Positions 62,683 through 64,000 of a stretch of 64,000 bases of DNA are shown here, one piece after another (the stretch's first letter is position 1; each line of letters opens with the position of its first letter). The notes beneath the pieces were generated by a model that made no database searches, was not told where the DNA came from, and was given only the letters and a program-made list of their open reading frames with translations. Origin of the DNA: Chitinophaga pinensis (GTDB taxonomy: Bacteria; Bacteroidota; Bacteroidia; Chitinophagales; CAMDFR01); contig CAMART010000002.1 of NCBI GenBank assembly GCA_945860705.1, positions 153,357-217,356 of the forward strand, in the 5' to 3' direction. Position numbers and translations under genes: made by a program.

Positions 62683-63252
62683 TTATTCACAAAGCGATAT
62701 CCAGTTTCTGAGAAGTGTGAGACCACAGCGCGTAAGTATAGCTTCTGGATGAAACTGAATGCCCAGAATAGGAAGTGAAATGTGAGTTAGCATCATTACC
62801 TCATTTTCATCTGTAGTTGCTATAGTTTTTAGTTGGTTATTTTCTAATGGCTTCTCTATGATTAATGAGTGATATCTCATCACTGAAAAATTTTGTTCTA
62901 TGTCTTTAAAAATCGGATGTGCACTATAGCTTACTTTTGATACTTTGCCATGCATCGGTTGTTTTGCTTTTTTGAGTGTCCAACCAAAAAACTCACCTAT
63001 AGCTTGATGTCCTAGACAAATTCCTAGTATAGGTTTTTTAGTATGGTATTTTTCGATTGCCTGCATAGTGATGCCTGCGTTTGCTGGAGTGCCTGGCCCG
63101 GGTGATAGCACTATAGCATCAAAATTTATTTTTTCTATATCTTCTATTGATACATTATTTCTAACAACTGTAGTGGTCTGTTCTAGTTGATGAAAATAAT
63201 CTACCAAATTATAGGTAAATGAATCGAAATTATCTATGATTAATAAATGCAT
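62683..63252 (-). CDS. trpG: Glutamine amidotransferase of anthranilate/aminodeoxychorismate synthase
   Basis: 189 residues, class I amidotransferase. C79 (GICLGHQAIG), H168 and E170 (FHPEAIL) form the triad; SPGPGTPANAG and YHSLIIEK are TrpG/PabA marks. It supplies ammonia for anthranilate (tryptophan) or aminodeoxychorismate (folate). No trpE or pabB neighbour is present, so it may well be the shared PabA/TrpG subunit. One base separates it from the CvpA gene upstream. Confidence 0.92.
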   Translation of the reverse strand: MHLLIIDNFDSFTYNLVDYFHQLEQTTTVVRNNVSIEDIEKINFDAIVLSPGPGTPANAGITMQAIEKYHTKKPILGICLGHQAIGEFFGWTLKKAKQPMHGKVSKVSYSAHPIFKDIEQNFSVMRYHSLIIEKPLENNQLKTIATTDENEVMMLTHISLPILGIQFHPEAILTRCGLTLLRNWISLCE

Positions 63253-63253
63253 A

Positions 63254-63808
63254 TTAATGAGCAGTATCTGTTGAGTCTGCGGGTGGTATATTATTTTCTA
63301 TAGTTGTGTTCATATTTTCATACATGTTTTTAAATACGGGCATAGCCACACCTACAGCATTGATAAGTACTGGCGAAAGTTTAGAAACAGGTAAGTATGT
63401 ATATGATTTAGTTTTGGTTTCATCAGTGATGAGCTTGGCTCTATCTATATACCAAATAATAGTGCTCAATAGAAACAAAACCAATGTAGCAAATAGCGCG
63501 CCTCCTATCACTTGATTGATAGTAGTAAGTTGAAATGCCTTGAGCAATTGCTCCGCACCCCATGTCATCAACTTGTAAAATAACACTATAAAAACTATCA
63601 ATACAAAAATAGAAAGTATAGGTAAATATGCTTTGTTTACCTGAGTATTTTTACTTAAATAGTGTAGCATATACTCATTGCCTTTAAGTACTAGCGTAGT
63701 TCCTATCATATAGCCTAGTAGCATAAATAGCGTATTGACTATTCCTTTTTTATAGCCAAAATAAAAGCCAGCTGCTAAAACAATAAATACTATAATATCT
63801 AAATACAC
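63254..63808 (-). CDS. cvpA: CvpA family membrane protein
   Basis: 184 residues with four membrane helices (about 2-20, 27-44, 62-84, 100-122) and the family start IIVFIVLAAGFYFGYKKGIV. CvpA proteins are linked to colicin V production and envelope stress or purine-related phenotypes; the mechanism is unclear. The start is GTG 63808. Co-transcribed with trpG. Confidence 0.85.
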   Translation of the reverse strand: MYLDIIVFIVLAAGFYFGYKKGIVNTLFMLLGYMIGTTLVLKGNEYMLHYLSKNTQVNKAYLPILSIFVLIVFIVLFYKLMTWGAEQLLKAFQLTTINQVIGGALFATLVLFLLSTIIWYIDRAKLITDETKTKSYTYLPVSKLSPVLINAVGVAMPVFKNMYENMNTTIENNIPPADSTDTAH

Positions 63809-63854
63809 CGTTTTCTAATGTTGAATGTTGAATTTTAAATGTTGAATTATAAAT

Positions 63855-63879
63855 TGTATTTCCCTAAATAAGGTTGACC
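63855..63879 (-). mobile_element. Terminal inverted repeat of an IS3-family element
   Basis: tgtatttccctaaataaggt (63855-63874) plus tgacc; starts with TG and lies eight bases past the transposase stop, as the 3' end of an IS3-type element should. The other end is outside the window. Confidence 0.6.
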
Positions 63880-63886
63880 GTTTTTA

Positions 63887-64000
63887 TTAATTTTTAATTT
63901 CGTTTTCAAATATATAAAATTCCATATTTATTTCTCTGTTTTTCCATTTTTGTTCAAATTCTACTGGTGTCAATCTCTTTAAATTTAAATGTATTCTTTT
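63887..64000 (-). CDS. C-terminal end of IS3-family transposase (OrfB), partial
   Basis: The minus-strand frame from base 64000 reads KRIHLNLKRLTPVEFEQKW and ends NEIKN-stop at 63887. RxHxxLxxLTPxEFE is the usual C-terminus of the IS3 rve integrase domain. It is too short for a normal gene search but clear from the motif. The rest of the element continues to the right of the window. Confidence 0.8.
   Translation of the reverse strand, partial: KRIHLNLKRLTPVEFEQKWKNREINMEFYIFENEIKN

Overview
This window is AT-rich DNA from a free-living member of the phylum Bacteroidota. Evidence is the set of secreted proteins ending in type IX secretion (T9SS type A) sorting domains, a TonB-dependent receptor with a carboxypeptidase-regulatory-like leader domain, small families largely confined to this phylum (DUF2480, DUF4293, DUF5606), the -7 promoter element TAnnTTTG upstream of many genes, and weak or absent Shine-Dalgarno sequences. 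The species cannot be named from the sequence alone; a chitinophagal or saprospiral relative would fit. Coding density is high and most of the window is chromosomal housekeeping and cell-envelope genes.

Layout. 1-5.5 kb (minus): a repeat-rich secreted adhesin running off the left edge, an HTTM membrane protein and a small exported protein. 5.5-6.7 kb: a REP-associated tyrosine transposase (RAYT) flanked by direct copies of a palindromic repeat. 6.7-10.5 kb (minus): a sortilin/BNR-type exported protein and a LolA-like protein. 10.6-17 kb: a divergent locus with a beta-helix T9SS protein on one side and a TonB receptor, PhoB-like regulator and PhoR-like kinase on the other; the shared promoter carries TTAA hexamers at 11-bp steps that resemble PhoP/PhoB boxes. 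17.3-22.5 kb: a Lys-rich protein, a glycosyltransferase with an apparent AUA start overlapping an LpxH-like phosphoesterase, a CotH-type T9SS protein and a DUF4293 protein. 22.5-28.4 kb (plus): thiolase, truA, ABC exporter, polytopic membrane protein. 28.4-36.3 kb: LysM lytic transglycosylase, degenerate amidohydrolase, two tandem paralogous lipoproteins, a DUF3298-like protein, uvrB. 36.6-47.4 kb: fasciclin protein, two paralogous DnaQ-exonuclease/GIY-YIG fusions around a DUF5606 protein and an M3 peptidase, a TlpA-like thioredoxin, a large FAD/Fe-S dehydrogenase. 47.4-56 kb (minus): a second BNR-repeat T9SS protein with a small partner, a membrane-fused patatin phospholipase, a PIF1-like helicase. 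56-57 kb: tRNA-Phe followed by a small GIY-YIG nuclease gene and a second, broken copy of the tRNA 3' half. 57-63.8 kb (minus): lytic transglycosylase, DUF2480, PpiD-like foldase, CBS protein, alpha/beta hydrolase, TrpG/PabA, CvpA. The right edge enters an IS3-family element.

Most notable: (1) the tRNA-Phe / GIY-YIG / duplicated tRNA 3' half arrangement, whose nuclease ORF uses the tRNA anticodon arm as its stop codon and whose tRNA remnant is interrupted by two CCGAA-NN-TTCGG palindromes; (2) the TonB/two-component locus with an 11-bp phased operator; (3) the AUA start at an ATAA stop/start overlap; (4) the RAYT with its REP units; (5) several genes with a -7 promoter box only a few bases from the start codon, suggesting leaderless mRNAs. 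No CRISPR array, rRNA or prophage was seen.
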